NCBI GenBank assembly: GCA_020436085.1
Contig: JAGQYM010000048.1
Span: 1 to 32,463, forward strand
From: Cyclobacteriaceae bacterium
GTDB taxonomy: Bacteria > Bacteroidota > Bacteroidia > Cytophagales > Cyclobacteriaceae
Length of the DNA: 32,463 nt
Reading direction: 5' to 3'
The translations under genes and the position numbers were made by a program. The notes beneath the pieces were generated by a model. That model did no database searches. It had not been told where the DNA came from and saw only the letters and a list, made by a program, of their open reading frames with translations. This document shows, in pieces, positions 32,041 to 32,463 of the stretch. Every line of letters begins with the position of its first letter. Position 1 is the stretch's first letter.

Positions 32041-32463
32041 TTACTCTGATCGCAAGCTGCGCACTGGATTTACCCACGCGGCTTTCAACGATTGAAGACC
32101 CACCGCGAGTAACGTTATCGCTACGATGAGCACAACCGGCATCACAAAGAACCACCAACCCAAAGACACACGGAAGGCGTAAGTGGTAAGCCACTGATCA
32201 AACAAAAATACTGCCACTGGAATTGCCAACACCGAGGCCAGCACAACCAGTAAAAGATATTCTTTAGTTAATAAGGATATAATTTGACCGACCCTCGCGC
32301 CAAGCACTTTTCGAATTCCAATTTCCTTCGTTCTGCGTGAAACTGTAAACGATGACAGGCCCAGCAACCCAAGGCAGGCAACCACAATTCCTAACACGGT
32401 GAACGAACTGAGAAGTACTTCGAAAGTATTTTCAGTTCTGTACTGCGCATTATAGTATTGATC
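32041..32463 (-). CDS. FtsX/MacB-type ABC transporter permease, C-terminal part
   Basis: The frame is open to the right edge, so only the last 140 residues are seen. After DQYYNAQYRTENTFEVLLSSFTVLG come a membrane helix, the signature RRTKEIGIRKVLGARVGQII, two more helices, and the ending ALKAAWVNPVRSLRSE. This is the second half of the Bacteroidota FtsX-like permeases (usually about 780-800 residues with two MacB-type repeats), which work with a separate ATPase in export of peptides, drugs or lipoproteins or in envelope signalling. No ATPase is visible here; it is likely beyond the edge. Confidence 0.9.
   Translation of the reverse strand, partial: DQYYNAQYRTENTFEVLLSSFTVLGIVVACLGLLGLSSFTVSRRTKEIGIRKVLGARVGQIISLLTKEYLLLVVLASVLAIPVAVFLFDQWLTTYAFRVSLGWWFFVMPVVLIVAITLLAVGLQSLKAAWVNPVRSLRSE

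Noticed and set aside
1-32463. tRNA, rRNA, CRISPR array, insertion sequence or prophage
   Set aside because: I saw no repeat-spacer array, transposase, integrase or phage gene, and no stretch that reads as rRNA or a cloverleaf tRNA, although small RNAs cannot be excluded by eye.

Overview
The window is about 32.5 kb of ordinary-looking chromosome from a Bacteroidota bacterium, most likely of the order Cytophagales. The evidence is the gene families (TonB-dependent receptor of the outer-membrane beta-barrel type, FtsX/MacB-type permease with the RTKEIGIRKVLGA signature, Bacteroidota-style TPR signal proteins, 7TM module of AraC-type regulators, DUF2975 with its small HTH partner), the weak use of Shine-Dalgarno sequences, and several upstream matches to the Bacteroidota promoter (-33 TTG, -7 TAnnTTTG). 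I found no rRNA, tRNA, CRISPR array, insertion sequence or phage gene. No gene-free stretch exceeds about 220 bases.

Layout. 1-4745 (- strand): an L-arabinose operon, araB-araD-araA-galM, with galM cut by the left edge and encoded as a lipoprotein. 4924-5677 (+): a DUF2975 membrane protein and its Xre-type regulator behind an AT-rich operator-like region. 5739-6905 (+): a YqhD-type NADPH aldehyde reductase. 6911-8428 (-): an exported TPR protein with a degenerate kinase-like tail. 8529-11099 (+): a probably Tat-exported Gfo/Idh/MocA oxidoreductase and a GH130 lipoprotein, a small carbohydrate-processing pair. 11104-13313: an outer membrane protein divergent from a MarR regulator and two GNAT acetyltransferases, with a perfect palindrome between them. 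13314-15617: a GyrI-like domain protein, a DoxX-like/VOC pair and a divergent GlxA-type AraC regulator.

15626-18521 (-): a tightly overlapped two-component cluster (CHASE3 histidine kinase, single-domain receiver, receiver-kinase hybrid). 18738-26846 (-): a run of separately spaced genes (dps, 7TM protein, GNAT-nitrilase fusion, MscS channel, MetA-type outer membrane protein, APC permease, Rieske oxygenase, DUF3817). 26995-29421 (+): a TonB-dependent receptor-like protein. 29425-30447 (-): a lipoprotein phosphoesterase. 30596-32038 (+): DUF2214, an unidentified membrane protein and a DUF1801 protein. 32041 to the right edge (-): the C-terminus of an FtsX-type permease.

How genes work together. 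The arabinose genes form a full path from L-arabinose to D-xylulose 5-phosphate, with the mutarotase placed outside the cytoplasm; no arabinose transporter or regulator is in the window. The MarR-GNAT-GNAT set looks like an autoregulated transcription unit whose operator also covers the start of the divergent outer membrane gene. The three two-component genes overlap by ATGA at each junction and probably make a co-translated signalling module. The most promising points for follow-up are the split MarR/GNAT system with its palindrome, the two-component trio with a possible leader peptide, and two regulatory proteins that appear to have lost their output domains. I did not find a clearly new defence or biosynthetic system.
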